DNA of 64,000 nt, taken from assembly GCA_051294375.1 (NCBI GenBank), contig JBJCIZ010000744.1, positions 1,354,262 through 1,418,261 of the forward strand, given 5' to 3'. Source of the DNA: Paraspadella gotoi (taxonomy: Eukaryota; Chaetognatha). Positions within the stretch are counted from its first letter, which is position 1, and each line of letters starts with the position of its first letter. Under the pieces are notes generated by a model that was not told the origin of the DNA, did not search any database, and saw nothing but the letters and a program-made list of their open reading frames with translations. A program made the position numbers and the translations under genes. Positions 1 to 10,390 of the stretch are shown here, piece by piece.

Positions 1-613
1 CTTTCATATCGAAATCTAGAAAAAAAAATTTAAATTTATTGGCGGAGGAAACTCTATATTTAAGTATCTTCTGGCCTGATCTCGACTCTTAAAGATTCAC
101 TTTCGGTCGTCCGTCGGTCCCTCACATAAAATATTGTCGGTAAGTCATTCAGAAAATGTCAGAACGTCAAATTCATGATAAATTATGCAAAAAAAAAAAA
201 AAAAAAAAAAAACGATGTGCGGATGTCCGTCCGTCCGTTCCCCCTCCTAGTTATTGAATGTCAATTACTGAGGAATATATGGGCGATTGACTTGGATGGA
301 TAGATTGAGATGAAATTTTTGTGTTGGTAGGAAAGTGTGTGATTAAGCTTGAAATAAAGTTTCGATGGAATCGTCCGAGTGGAAATGTGTTTAATGAAAA
401 AAACAAAGAAACCTGTTTCACAATTTAATTATGCCATTTTCCTTTATATAAATGTAAATACAAGCCTGCATTAATTATTCAATTAATAAATTTATAATAA
501 ATCATCAATCGATCATCTAAACAATCAATTAATCTATACATGTTGCAAGAACTACGGTAATTACTAAAATTTTAAAAAAACCTATTATGATTTTACCCTG
601 CTTAGCTTAAACG

Positions 614-746
614 TATGGTGGACTAAAATCCACCAACTGTTCATCAGCGGCCATTGGTGCCGGAGGCAAGTCATTCGCACGTTCTAGCACGGTGGTCGCC
701 TTGCAGTTAAGAGGACGGGGCGCTTAACCCGCCTGTAACACGGTGT

Positions 747-778
<32 letters not shown>

Positions 779-1470
779 GGTGGAAGTGATGAAAGATTGA
801 GTGATTGAACATTATTTTTTTTGCTGCCTATGGCATATAATTAATAATTTTAAAAATCCTTTTAAAAATTTTTTAGCATAACAGTATAGCAATCAATTAT
901 TTATGTAGTAATATCCTTAAAAATCGTTAAATTTTAAAATAATTTTTTTTTATTTTAAGACTGATTTGGATTTGCTGTAAAAAACTTAAGAAACTTTTTA
1001 TTAAAATATGTTATATGATATCTTTAATGTTTAGATTCACAAAAAATGATTAAAACGTTTTAACATATATAAGTTTCTACTACAGAGAATAAAAAGTTAG
1101 GAATTTTTCACCTTTTTTTTAATTTTAAACATTGAAGATGACAGAATTTTTGATAAAATGTTTTTATATTTTGATTCAACTTTTATGAAGAATCTGAATC
1201 TTTAACAAAAATTTCATAAAAATTATTTTTAAAATTTACTATTTATAAGGATATTACTACAAATATATTATATTTTACTATACTGTTCCTCGAGATAATA
1301 TGAACAAAATATTTTTGTACTAGTAATCATACTGTCTCACATCTAAATATCAATTGTTCGATCATTCAATAAATTTTTTGTTCTTGAGTGATCCACTCTA
1401 AATATATATATATACTGCATATATTAACGGTTCTGGTCACTAACACATAACAATAATTACTGTCTCTTCA
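614..1470 (+). mobile_element. tRNA-like SINE split by a hAT-type MITE (left arm)
   Basis: A SINE copy begins at tatggtggactaaaatccacc and carries the conserved core ending in cgcttaacccgcctgtaacac. It is interrupted by an AT-rich element at 776-1400 and resumes with the tail containing gaacggttctgtcactaac-like sequence. The full uninterrupted form is seen at 32083-32328. Confidence 0.75.
776..1400. mobile_element. Non-autonomous hAT-type MITE nested in the SINE
   Basis: The 625-bp AT-rich element begins TAGGGTGGA and ends TCCACTCTA, imperfect terminal inverted repeats. It is flanked by TA-rich sequence on both sides, compatible with an 8-bp target duplication (atatatat). There is no transposase reading frame. 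It is the same family as 38906-39527, where the duplication is unambiguous. The right-arm copy is at about 6591-7182. Confidence 0.72.
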
Positions 1471-1704
1471 AACGGTTCTATCACTAACTCATAAATGTAA
1501 TAATTATTCTGTCTCAGAGTAACAATTGTCGTACAGAATTCCCAAACATTTATAAAACTTGGCTGTTTTCTCTTTTTTATCATTTTTTCATTTTCTCATT
1601 TTCATAGAAATTTATTTTATCAAATTAAAGTCGCCAAACCTGCCCAAAACAAACGAAACATAAGTCAAATATCTATGCATGACAAGAAAATATAAATACC
1701 AATA

Positions 1705-1722
1705 AAAAAAAAGAATAATAAA

Positions 1723-1762
<40 letters not shown>

Positions 1763-1815
1763 GATAATAATAATAATAATAATAATAATTAATATAATAA
1801 TAATAATAATAATAA
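1705..1815. repeat. AAT trinucleotide microsatellite
   Basis: A long run of aat units with small interruptions lies just past the terminal exon of the left arm. Matching ATT-rich tracts lie at 6207-6280 and 15556-15600. These account for open frames of poly-isoleucine or poly-tyrosine. Confidence 0.9.
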
Positions 1816-1838
1816 TCATAAACCCTTGAAAATATAAC

Positions 1839-2045
1839 TCAAACGTTTTTCCCCTTCTCTCCAAAATCCCGCTGCTCGACCAAAAGTTATGGCTACGATC
1901 GCTTCCCACCGCCGCAACATCTTGGCGTACTTGGCCGCCCATTTGCCCTCGTCCGCGCCCAGCGACTGGCGACGCCCTCGCGGGGGTCTCCAATTTGATC
2001 TGATGGTTCGTTTGCTGCTGACGAAAACCCTGGACTTCGCGGAAT
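1839..2045 (-). pseudogene. TRPM-locus terminal exon, left-arm copy (frame broken)
   Basis: This is the minus-strand copy of the last coding exon that is intact at 15327-15534. Its splice acceptor after a pyrimidine-rich tract (ttcttcgcttctttttcaaaag) and its TGA are preserved, but one-base indels, such as an extra T early in the exon and losses in the middle, break the frame. It lies downstream of the TRPM S2-S5 and S6 exons of the left arm on the same strand. The indels may be sequencing errors in an unpolished duplicate rather than true decay. Confidence 0.6.
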
Positions 2046-2384
2046 CTTTTGAAAAAGAAGCGAAGAAAACGAAAGAACGATGCTGAGGATGGCGAAGGGA
2101 GCCGGCAGTTTGGACCTTAAGGGGAATGCGTTGCTGAGAATTTATAAACACGTTTTCTATTAATAAATTTCGATTAAATATATTATTAAAAGTTTAATTA
2201 AAACATTAAAACATTTTTTTGACTCTATCTTTCTCTTTGTTACTTGACATTCGATTTACGTAACTGTTTAATCTATAACCACAGTTAAACATTTGATTAA
2301 TACTGTAAATATGTTACTTTTTTTTGAGTAAGATAAGATAGAGCAACAGTTTAAATAAATTGATCCTTAATCTCAATCCTTAAT

Positions 2385-2480
2385 TTGTAATTTGTAACCA
2401 TAAACCTTAATCTTATCCTTAATCTTAATCCCTAATCTTAATCCCTATCTTAATCCCTAATCTTAATCCATAACCCTTTC
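2385..2480 (-). repeat. 13-bp telomere-like tandem repeat (left arm)
   Basis: The array is built from TTAGGGATTAAGA-like units, read here on the minus strand, with variant units lacking a G. It sits in the presumed intron between the S6 exon and the terminal exon of the TRPM-like gene. Matching arrays lie at 4862-4993 and 5538-5655. Confidence 0.8.
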
Positions 2481-2603
2481 CCTCACCCAACTGTGATCAT
2501 TACATAAGGGTAAATTTAAAAACTAGTTTCTTTCAATTTAAATGATATGGAGATTATTGAGAAAATAACGACAAAAATAGAACCTTTATACATTTTCCCT
2601 CAC

Positions 2604-2754
2604 CTGTCGTAGTATTCAAAAGATAAGATCGTGTCGGCTGTAACACCAGATCTTGAAGACTGGTCCTGAACTTGGTAAAGGTGTACCGAAAAACATTGCA
2701 ATGATCAAGTTAGCAAGAGAATGCCTGCGATCAGCATGTAAATGCCCTTCATTC
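2604..2754 (-). CDS. TRPM-like channel, S6 and TRP-box exon, left-arm copy
   Basis: Read on the minus strand after the acceptor at 2755-2756, the exon encodes, allowing for an indel, an S6 helix ending in residues like ILLLNLIIAMFFGTF. A segment resembling VQDQSSRIWCYSRHDLI follows, then EYYDR at the donor (gtgagg). TRPM family channels have this order: S6 with a LLNLLIAMF core, then a TRP helix with a W and an R-H-D-L-I string. The two parts fall in different frames here, so at least one base is missing. It gates a plasma-membrane cation pore in known TRPMs. Upstream, around 2760-2960, an LWRG-like stretch probably belongs to the pore exon, but I could not fix its frame. Confidence 0.72.
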
Positions 2755-3367
2755 CTGCAAGAGTATAAGCTCAGCGAACTCAAAAAAGTATTGGTTTTTG
2801 TCCGCTTGAGCTAAGTCATTGATGTCGCCGACTCGCCCATACAGGTTCCAATAAGGACGAGTAAATATCCGATGGATACATTAAAGTAAAGAAATGTTGC
2901 GGGGCTTCGGCCTCGCCACAGCACTCGTGGGAGACTGAGGCCTGTCAAGGGAGGGATGTATGATTTTATTGTATTTTTGGGGACAAATTTTTTGTTTAAC
3001 AAATTTTTTGTATAATTTTATTGCAACTGAGTCTTTTTTTAATTTTAAAATAATATTAAATGATCATTTTTTTTGTTTTAGAAATAAATTATTCTTAAAA
3101 AGATTTATATCTTCTGTTTAGTGTTTTTTTTTTATTTTTTGATAATAAAAATTTAATTGTTTGAAATAAAACTTATTACGTTTAAGAAATATCAACCTTT
3201 ATCTTTATAAATAAATTTCTTACTATATTTACATGATATATTTTGATTATACCAAATTATATATATATATTAAGATAATATTCATTACAATCTATACAGT
3301 ACACACTATACAGATATATCAATTCAAACACTTGTAAAAAATACAAAAATAAAAATAACCAACAAAC

Positions 3368-3793
3368 TCAACGTGTAAGCGACCACAGAGTAGGAGACGC
3401 CCAAATATGCAAATGATGCAGAGAAACGAGAGCAAATCCTCCAACATCCGGGATAATCATGACCAACTTGGTCCCAGGAAGCGAATCGAGGGTAAAGACG
3501 TGAGCAGACGAACCAGAACATCATGTAGAGAAAACAATAGAGCATCTTGATGATCAGGCCGCGTATCTGTCCGTCCGCCGTCACGCTGGGGTTTGCTACG
3601 CATTGCAATGGCCACGAAGATCAGGATGATGATGATCAGATCAAAAGGTTCCATCTGTCCTTGACGTGGGCCGAAGATGGAGGAAGAGGTATTGGCGTCG
3701 TCCGTTGGCGACGATCTGGCAGAATCTCTTGCATGACGAAAGATGATCCAGAAGACGAAGACGACCAACTCGTTGGTGAGAGAGGAATTCCTC
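3368..3793 (-). pseudogene. TRPM-like S2-S5 exon, left-arm copy with frameshifts
   Basis: Minus-strand mirror of the intact exon at 3936-4361. The acceptor lies at 3794-3795, and pieces such as DLIIIILIFVAIAMR are readable, but several single-base differences split the frame into short open pieces. The donor end is also altered (a CC pair lost). The surrounding intron, including the polypyrimidine tract next to the central gap, is present only on this arm. The damage may be residual sequencing error. Confidence 0.7.
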
Positions 3794-3935
3794 CTGGTGT
3801 TTCGGGGGGGGGGGAAGGGAGAGAAAGGAGGAGGGAAAGCGGCGTAAATATTAGTTTAGATATTTTAAGGGGAAGAAAGTATTTAATGACATTTACAACN
3901 NNNNNNNNNNNNNNNNNNNNNNNNCGAAACACCAG

Positions 3936-4361
3936 GAGGAATTCCCTCTCACCAACGAGTTGGTCGTCTTCGTCTTCTGGATCCACTTCGTCATGCAAGA
4001 GATTCTGCAGATCGTCGCCAACGGGACGACGCAATACCTATTCCTCCATCTCCGGTCCCACGTCAAGGACAGATGGAACCTCTTGGATCTGATCATCATC
4101 ATCCTGATCTTCGTGGCCATTGCAATGCGTTGCAACCCCAGCGTGACGGCGGACGGACAGATACGCGGCCTGATCATCAAGATGCTCTATTGTTTTCTCT
4201 ACATGATGTTCTGGGTTCGCCTGCTTCACGTCTTTACCGCGATTCGCTTCCTGGGACCCAAGTTGGTCATGATATCCCGGATGTTGGAGGATTTGCTCTC
4301 GTTTCTCTGCATCATTTGCATATTTGGCGTCTCCTACTCTGTGGTCGCTTACACGTTGGAG
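3936..4361 (+). CDS. TRPM-like cation channel, S2-S5 exon, right arm (intact)
   Basis: This 426-bp exon (142 codons, phase 0 at both ends) starts after an acceptor (aaacaccag) and ends at gtttgt. The protein contains hydrophobic segments VVFVFWIHFVMQEI, WNLLDLIIIILIFVAIAMR, KMLYCFLYMMFWVRLLHVF and LLSFLCIICIFGVSYSVVAY. These correspond to transmembrane segments S2 to S5 of melastatin-type TRP channels. The stretch RLLHVFTAIRFLGPKLVMI is a recognisable TRPM signature (family form: R-[IL]-x-H/E-[IV]-F...LGP). TRPM proteins are tetrameric plasma-membrane cation channels; subtype and selectivity cannot be told from this piece. The N-terminal MHR region and S1 are not in the window. The S6 exon at 5217 lies downstream on the same strand. 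Confidence 0.87.
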
Positions 4362-4778
4362 GTTTGTTGGTTTATTTTTGTTTTTGTATGTATGCATGTT
4401 CTTTGGCAAGTGTTTGAATTGATATGTCTGTGTAGTGTGTACTGTATAGATTGTAATAATATTATCTATAATATATATATATATATAATTTAGTATTAAT
4501 CAAAATATACATGTAAATATAGTAAGATTTTGTATTTATAAAGATAAAGGTTGATATTTTTCAAGTGATAAGTTTTATTTCAAACAATTAAATCTTTATT
4601 ATCAAAAAATTTTTAAAAAATACAAAACAGAAATCTAAATCTTTTTTAAGAATAATTTATTTCTAAAACAAAAAAAAAAAGTCGTAATAAAATTATACCA
4701 AAAATTTGTAAACCAAAAATTTGTCCCAAAAAATATAATAAAATCATACATCCCTCCCTTGACAGGCCTCAGTCTCAA

Positions 4779-5018
4779 AAAGAGAGAGAATTATCTCCAT
4801 ATCATTTAAATTGAAATAAACTAGTTTTTAAATTTACCCATTATGTTAATGATCAACAGTGGGTGAGGGTAGGGAATAGGGTTATGGATTAAGATTAGGG
4901 ATTAAGATTAGGGATTAAGATTAGGGATTAAGTTAAGGATTAAGATTAAGGTTTATGGTTACAAATTACAATTAAGGATTGAGATTAAGGGATNNNNNNN
5001 NNNNNNNNNNNNNNNNNN
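4779..5018 (+). repeat. Misplaced copy of intron sequence ending in a 25-N gap
   Basis: Positions 4779-4993 repeat the sequence at about 5455-5655, including its TTAGGG-like array, and end in 25 Ns. On both sides of the block the sequence is otherwise continuous with the mirrored left arm: cctcagtctc runs directly into ccacgagtgctg there. The block therefore interrupts the presumed pore exon region. A scaffolding error is the simplest reading. Confidence 0.75.
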
Positions 5019-5216
5019 CCACGAGTGCTGTGGCGAGGCCGGGAAGCCCCTGCAACATTTCTTTTACATTTAATGTTCGCGATCGGATATTTACTCGGTC
5101 CTTATTGGACAACTGTAAATGGGCGAGTCGGCGACATCAGATGACTTTAGCTCAAGCGGACAACAACCCAATACTTTTTCTGAGCTTTCGCTTGAGCTTT
5201 ATATCTCTTTTGCCAG

Positions 5217-5414
5217 GAATGAAGGGCATTTACATGCTGATTCGCACGCATAACTCTCTTTTATAGCTAGACTTACTGATCATATGAGAGGGCAATGTTT
5301 TCGCGATACTACCTTATTTGTTCACAGTCAAGTGTTCAGTGCGCACCACAGATTCTTCCAAGATCTGGTGTTCACAGCCGACACGATTCTTTATCTTTTG
5401 GAATACTACGACAG
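5217..5414 (+). CDS. TRPM-like channel, S6 and TRP-box exon, right-arm copy (damaged)
   Basis: Right-arm counterpart of 2604-2754. It starts after the acceptor tttgccag and ends at acag followed by gtgagg. GMKGIYMLI at the start and a YYDR end are recognisable. The middle is 198 bp instead of 151 and contains extra bases, so the reading frame is lost. The preceding segment (5019-5216) holds the LWRG-like pore-region sequence. The insertions look like low-quality consensus next to the gap at 4994-5018, but a real degenerate copy cannot be excluded. Confidence 0.6.
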
Positions 5415-5537
5415 GTGAGGGAGAAATGTATGAAAGGTTCTATTGTTTGTCGTTATTTTCTCAATAATCTCCATATCATTTAAATTGAAAAAACTAGTTT
5501 TTAAATTTACCCTTATGTAATGATCACAGTTGGGTGA

Positions 5538-5655
5538 GGGAATAGGGTTATGGATTAAGATTAGGGATTAAGATTAGGGATTAAGATTAGGGATTAAGAT
5601 TAAGGATTAAGATTAAGGTTTATGGTTACAAATTACAAATTAAGGATTGAGATTA
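5538..5655 (+). repeat. 13-bp telomere-like tandem repeat (right arm)
   Basis: Tandem units of gattaagattaggg type, about 12-13 bp long, end just before the point (about 5660) where the 9.3-kb direct duplication begins. The array is the mirror copy of 2385-2480. Confidence 0.8.
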
Positions 5656-5981
5656 AGGATCAATTTATTTAAACTGTTGCTCTATCTTATCTTACTCAAA
5701 AAAAAGTAACATTATTTACAGTATTAATCAAATGTTTAACTGTGGTTATAGATTAAACAGTTAACGTAAATGAATGTCAAGTAACAAAGAAGATAAGATA
5801 GAGTCAAAAAATGTTTTAAATGTTTTAATTAAACTTTTAATAATATATTTTAATCGAAATTTATTAATAGAAAACGTGGTTTATAATTCTCAGCAACGCA
5901 TTCCCTTAAAGGTCCAAACTGCCGGCTCCCTTCGCCATCCTCAGCATCGTTCTTTCGTTTTCTTCGCTTCTTTTTCAAAAG

Positions 5982-6188
5982 ATTCCGCGAAGTCCAGGGT
6001 TTTCGTCAGCAGCAAACGAACCATCAAGATCAAATTGGAGACCCCCGCCGAGGGCGTCGCCAGTCGCTGGGCGGACGAGGGCAAATGGGCGGCCAAGTAC
6101 GCCAAGATGTTGCGGCGGTGGGAAGCGATCGTAGCCAATAACTTTTGGTCGAGCAGCGGGATTTTGAGAGAAGGGGAAAAACGTTTGA
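5982..6188 (+). pseudogene. TRPM-locus terminal exon, right-arm copy (frame broken)
   Basis: Copy of the exon at 15327-15534, 207 bp instead of 208. An extra T near the start, a missing base near the end and other small changes break the frame. Acceptor and stop context are retained. It lies on the same strand downstream of the S2-S5 exon (3936) and the S6 exon (5217), consistent with being the last exon of the same channel gene. Confidence 0.6.
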
Positions 6189-6523
6189 GTTATATTTTCA
6201 AGGGTTTATGATTATTATTATTATTATTATTATTTATTATATATTATTATTATTATTATTATATTATTATTTTATTATTTATCTTTTTTTTATTGGTATT
6301 TATATTTTCTTGTCATGCATGATATTTGACTTATGTTTCGTTTGGTTTTGGGCAGGTTGGCGACTTTAATTTGATAAAAAAATTTTCTATGAAAATGAAA
6401 AATGAAAAAATGAAAAAAAAGAAAAAGCCAAGTTTTATAAATGTTTGGGAATTCTGTACGACAAATTGTTACTCTTGAGACAGAATAATTATTATCATTT
6501 ATGAGTTAGTGATAGAACCGTTT

Positions 6524-7334
6524 GAAGAGACAGTAATTATTGTTATGTGTTAGTGACAGAACCGTTCAATATATGCAGTATATATATATTTAGGTGATCA
6601 CAGAACAAAAAATTTATTGAATGATGAACATGATATTTAGATGTAGACATATGATACAGATTTAAAAAATATTTTGTTAATTATTCGAGGAAGCAGTTAT
6701 AGTAAAATTAATATAATTTGATAAGTAATGATCTGTATGTAAATCAGTAAATTTTAAAAATATTTTTATAAATTTTTGTTAAAGATTCAGATTCTTCAAC
6801 TAAAAGTGAATGAAATATAATTTTTCAATTCGTCAATTTAATGTTGTAATTAAAAAAAGTTGTGAAAAATTCCTAATTGTTTAATTCTCTGTGTAGACTT
6901 AAGCATTATATGATCGTGTAAAACGTATTTAATCATTTTTTGTAATTAAACATTAAAATATCATAAAATATTTATAATAAAAAGTTTCTTAGTTTTTTAC
7001 AGAAATCTAAATCAGTCTTAAAATAAAAAAAAATATTTTAAAATTTAACGATTCTCTTAAGTTTACTAATAAATAATTGATTGCTATACTATTCAGCCTA
7101 AAAAATTTTTAAAGGTATTGTTAGAATTATAATGTATATGATAGGCGCAAAAAATGTCATATAATCTTCATCACTATCACTAATATATTATATATATATA
7201 TATATATATATAAACCGTGTTACAGGCGGGTTAAGCGCCACGTCCTCTTAACTGCAAGGGACCAACCGTGCTAGAACTGGAATGACTTGCTCGGAAATGG
7301 CTGATGAACAGTTGGTGGATTTTAGTCACCATAC
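6524..7334 (-). mobile_element. SINE with nested MITE (right arm)
   Basis: Mirror copy of 614-1470 on the minus strand, with the MITE at about 6591-7182. The MITE ends here are degraded (taggtgatcac, and tcactatcactaa at the far end). The copy-2 locus at 16300-16535 carries the same SINE without the MITE. Confidence 0.72.
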
Positions 7335-7936
7335 GTTTTAAGCTAAGATAAATATAATAGTTTTAAAATTTTAGTAATTACCGTAGTTCTTGCAACATGT
7401 ATAGATTAATTGATTGTTAGATGATCGATTGATGATTTATTATAAATTTATTAATTGAATAATTAATGCAGGCTTGTATTTACATTTTAATATAAAGGAA
7501 AATGGCATAATTAAATTGTGAAACAGGTTTCTTTGTTTTTTTCATTAAAACACATTTCCACTCGGACGATTCCATCGAAACTTTATTTCAAGCTTAATCA
7601 CACACTTTCCTACCAACACACAAAATTTCATCTCAATCTATCCATCCAAGTCAATCGCCCCATATATTCCTCAGTAATTGACATTCAAAACTAGGGAGGG
7701 GGAACGGACGGACGGACATCCGCACATCGTTTTTTTTTTTTTTTTTTTTTTTTTTTGCATAATTTATCATGATTTTGACGTTCTGACATTTTCTGAATGA
7801 CTTACCGACAATATTTTATGTGGGGACCGACGGACGCGCGAAAGTGAATCTTAGAGTCGAGATCAGGCCAGAATTACTTAATATAGAGTTTCCTCCGCCA
7901 ATAAATTTAAATTTTTTTTCTAGATTTCGATATGAA

Positions 7937-9150
7937 AGACCGACGATGCAAGACCGATAAGACCGACGTCAAACCGGTTTGTCGGCCACGTTGTCGTCGT
8001 CATCGTCGTCGTCGTCGTCGTCTGTGCCAGTTTAGTCTATAGAAAAATATTATATTACCGATTAAACAATTGAATATAAAGTCTTTCGCTGGGAGACGAT
8101 ACTAACAAAAAAAATAATAGTTAAGTGAGAATCTAAAAAAAAAATTAAATAAAGACAAAAAACAAAACAAAAATAATTATTTGATAATTGTTGTTTATAC
8201 AAACTTCAAAGTTTAAACTGCTTCGTTAAATTCCTAACGGCTTGGAGCTTTCTATCGCCACCAAACGGTACGACGATAATTTCATATTTGTATTCTAGCT
8301 AAGAGTTCAATAAGGTCATCGTGCGCATAGTTTTATAATAAGTAAAATAATAAGTAAATAAAATACGAACAATTCCTAATATCATAAGACGCTTGTTTCC
8401 ATACTATATATATCATACCATATAAACCATATACCGAGTGATCATCTTGGAAATCGTGTACGGAACCAAGTCGGGCTTCATTTTCCAACCCCACCTTTTT
8501 CATTTTAAATGCGAAATTAAGTAGGTTTTAGGATTAAAGGTTAGGAATTTGTTTAACGATAATGTTTAAGATTTTATTATTTATCGTTTAGGAATTATGT
8601 TTAGGGTTAAGGTTAAAAATTTATATATTCCTTACCTACTTACCTCTTTTCCTGATGAGAGACTAGTTAAGTACCTACCTTTAGCTAGATACCATCTTCC
8701 CAGTAGGGTTAAGATTAAAGTTAAAAATTAAAATTAGTATAGTAAATGGCGCGCATTATCTTTTTTTGTTTTTTAAATGTCTCTTTGTATTGGATTAATC
8801 TCCTCCCTTTAATCTTTATCGATTATTTTCTCTTATCTTATTATAAAGATTTTTTATCCTCTTTCCCCCCCTCCCCCTCCCCTTTTCTTTAACTCTCTCT
8901 CTTCTCTCCCTCTCTGTTTCTCTTCTTTCTTTTTCTTTTAATCGAACGTCTATGTAAATATTTTCGTTACAATAATAAAACAAGAATGCGTTATCGGTAA
9001 GGAGTCACATTAAACTAACGTTAAAAAGAAAACAATCCGAAGAGAATGTGACACTCTCGGAAAGAGAGCCAACTTTTTAACTTTTTCTTAGTCTCTCTCT
9101 GTCTCTCTCTCTGTCTTCTCTCTCTTCGTCTCCCTCCTCCCCTCTCTCCA
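7937..9150. other. Non-coding stretch upstream of the small membrane-protein gene, copy 1
   Basis: This stretch contains a GTC/ATC trinucleotide repeat (about 7993-8025), AT-rich sequence, degenerate TTAGG-like words (8520-8640) and a pyrimidine-rich segment (8860-8940, 9090-9150) leading into the exon. The equivalent copy-2 stretch is 17146-18380. I see no gene in it. Confidence 0.7.
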
Positions 9151-10052
9151 ATGAACCTTCAAGTCAATCCACCCCCCAACCGCTCGCCATTCCACCCACG
9201 CACTCCGCTCCGCACGAGGTTCTCCGCATTCCGAGCTCGGGTCTCCCTTCTGCGGAGCCGGGCACGATTGCGGTACCGACGACTTCCCCGCCGACGGGGA
9301 CTTGGGTCGCAGACGGCACCGGAAGAAAAATCCCGGGTAGGTTAGAAAATTATTTATTATATTATATTTATAAATATCATATCGACTTTTTTTTATTAAA
9401 TTTGATATAAAATCGGTACAAGCAATAAAATTTTTTTTTTTATTAATTCAATAAATACGCTTAAATTTGTATATTATGGTGGACTAAAATCCACTAACTT
9501 TTCATCAGCGCCATTGGTGCTGGAGGCAAAGTCATTCGCCTCCCAACCCAACGGTCCGGGGTTCTAGCACGGTGGTCGCCTTGCAGTTAAGAGGGGCGCT
9601 TAACCCCGCCTGTAACACGGTGTTACAGCCTGATCCGAAGCTCAGGGAGTTCTAATATTGAACGGTTCTGTCACTACTCATAACAACTATTACTGTCTCT
9701 AACCTGATACAACCTGCATAGGAAGTTGTAAATTAATATTAAGCAATTCCTTTGTGGGATATAATAAATGCATTTTTTTATTTACACTAAATATATAAAA
9801 AAAATACTTGTAAAATTGTTTGGCTTTAAAGATTAGATAATTTTTTAAAATTCATTTGCAATTACATTTAAACTTAAGTGTGTCGATTCTTATATCTAAT
9901 TTACCATCTAATCAACGATTTAAGAATTGTTTATTATTTAGCCGTTCTCTCCCATATACAATTCAGCGAGAGTCGTCATCGTCATCGCCGTCGTCGTCAT
10001 CGTCGTCATCATCGTCGTCATCGTCTCCGCATTATTAGCCGTCAAAGGATGA
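9151..10052 (+). pseudogene. Small membrane-protein gene, copy 1 (first exon frameshifted)
   Basis: Counterpart of 18381-19284. Exon 1 (9151-9336) is 186 bp instead of 187. It lost a G right after the ATG and a G near the end, and gained an A in the AAA run before the donor, so the frame fails. Exon 2 (9967-10052) is intact, including the valine/isoleucine-rich segment and the TGA. Either this copy has decayed or its consensus contains sequencing indels. Confidence 0.5.
9475..9712 (+). mobile_element. tRNA-like SINE copy
   Basis: Begins tatggtggactaaaatccac, includes the tRNA-like core (gcctcccaacccaacggtcc then ggggttctagcac) and ends in the gaacggttctgtcact tail. It lies in the presumed intron of the small membrane-protein gene, copy 1. 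Confidence 0.8.
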
Positions 10053-10129
10053 ACGAAAGATTAACAAGATTAACAAAATTAATAAGATCTGTGAGGTGTT
10101 AATAAGAGTTAATCGCCTTGCGCGCATTA

Positions 10130-10345
10130 CATTCCCGTCGACAACCATGCCGGATTTACCATTCCCGTCGACACCATGCCCGGATTTACCATGCCCGTCG
10201 ACACCATGCCCGGATTTACCATTCCCGTCGACACCCATGCCCGGATTTACCATGCCCGTCGACACCATGCCCGTGGGCACCATGCCCGGATTTACCAATT
10301 CCCGTCGACACCATGCCCGGATTTACCATGCCCGTGCCCGTGGGC
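10130..10345 (+). repeat. 30-bp minisatellite, copy 1 (about 6-7 units)
   Basis: Tandem units of the form atgcccggatttaccattcc followed by cgtcgacacc, with ATT/ATG variants. In one frame they spell MPGFTIPVDT repeats. The array ends with a gtgcccgtgggcac variant and is followed by cttgggct and a good donor-like gtgagt. In this copy an indel in several units shifts the frame. Copy 2 (19365-19440) has only 2-3 units. Confidence 0.85.
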
Positions 10346-10390
10346 ACATGCCCGGCCGACGAAATGCCATGCGTCTTGGGCTGTGAGTAA

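Larger units (their letters stand above)
1..7936. repeat. Large inverted repeat around a gap
   Basis: The sequence at 1-3793 reappears as reverse complement at about 3936-7936. The first bases (ctttcatatcgaaatctag) match the end of the right arm near 7936, and the homopolymer-A tract near 188-211 mirrors the homopolymer-T tract near 7731-7757. The non-mirrored centre is 3803-3924: about 97 bp of intron sequence plus 25 Ns. Because base 1 is already inside the repeat, the left arm may extend outside the window. The arms differ mainly by one- or few-base indels, with less change in exons. This could be a real palindrome or a fold-back assembly artefact; the sequence alone does not decide. Confidence 0.9.

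Noticed and set aside
1673-1993. Open frame of poly-isoleucine and poly-tyrosine on the minus strand
   Set aside because: It is translation of the AAT microsatellite and of the wrong frame of the terminal exon.
10118-10390. Histidine/arginine-rich and cysteine/proline-rich frames over the minisatellite
   Set aside because: Alternative frames of the same 30-bp repeat. Only the MPGFT frame ends at a plausible donor.
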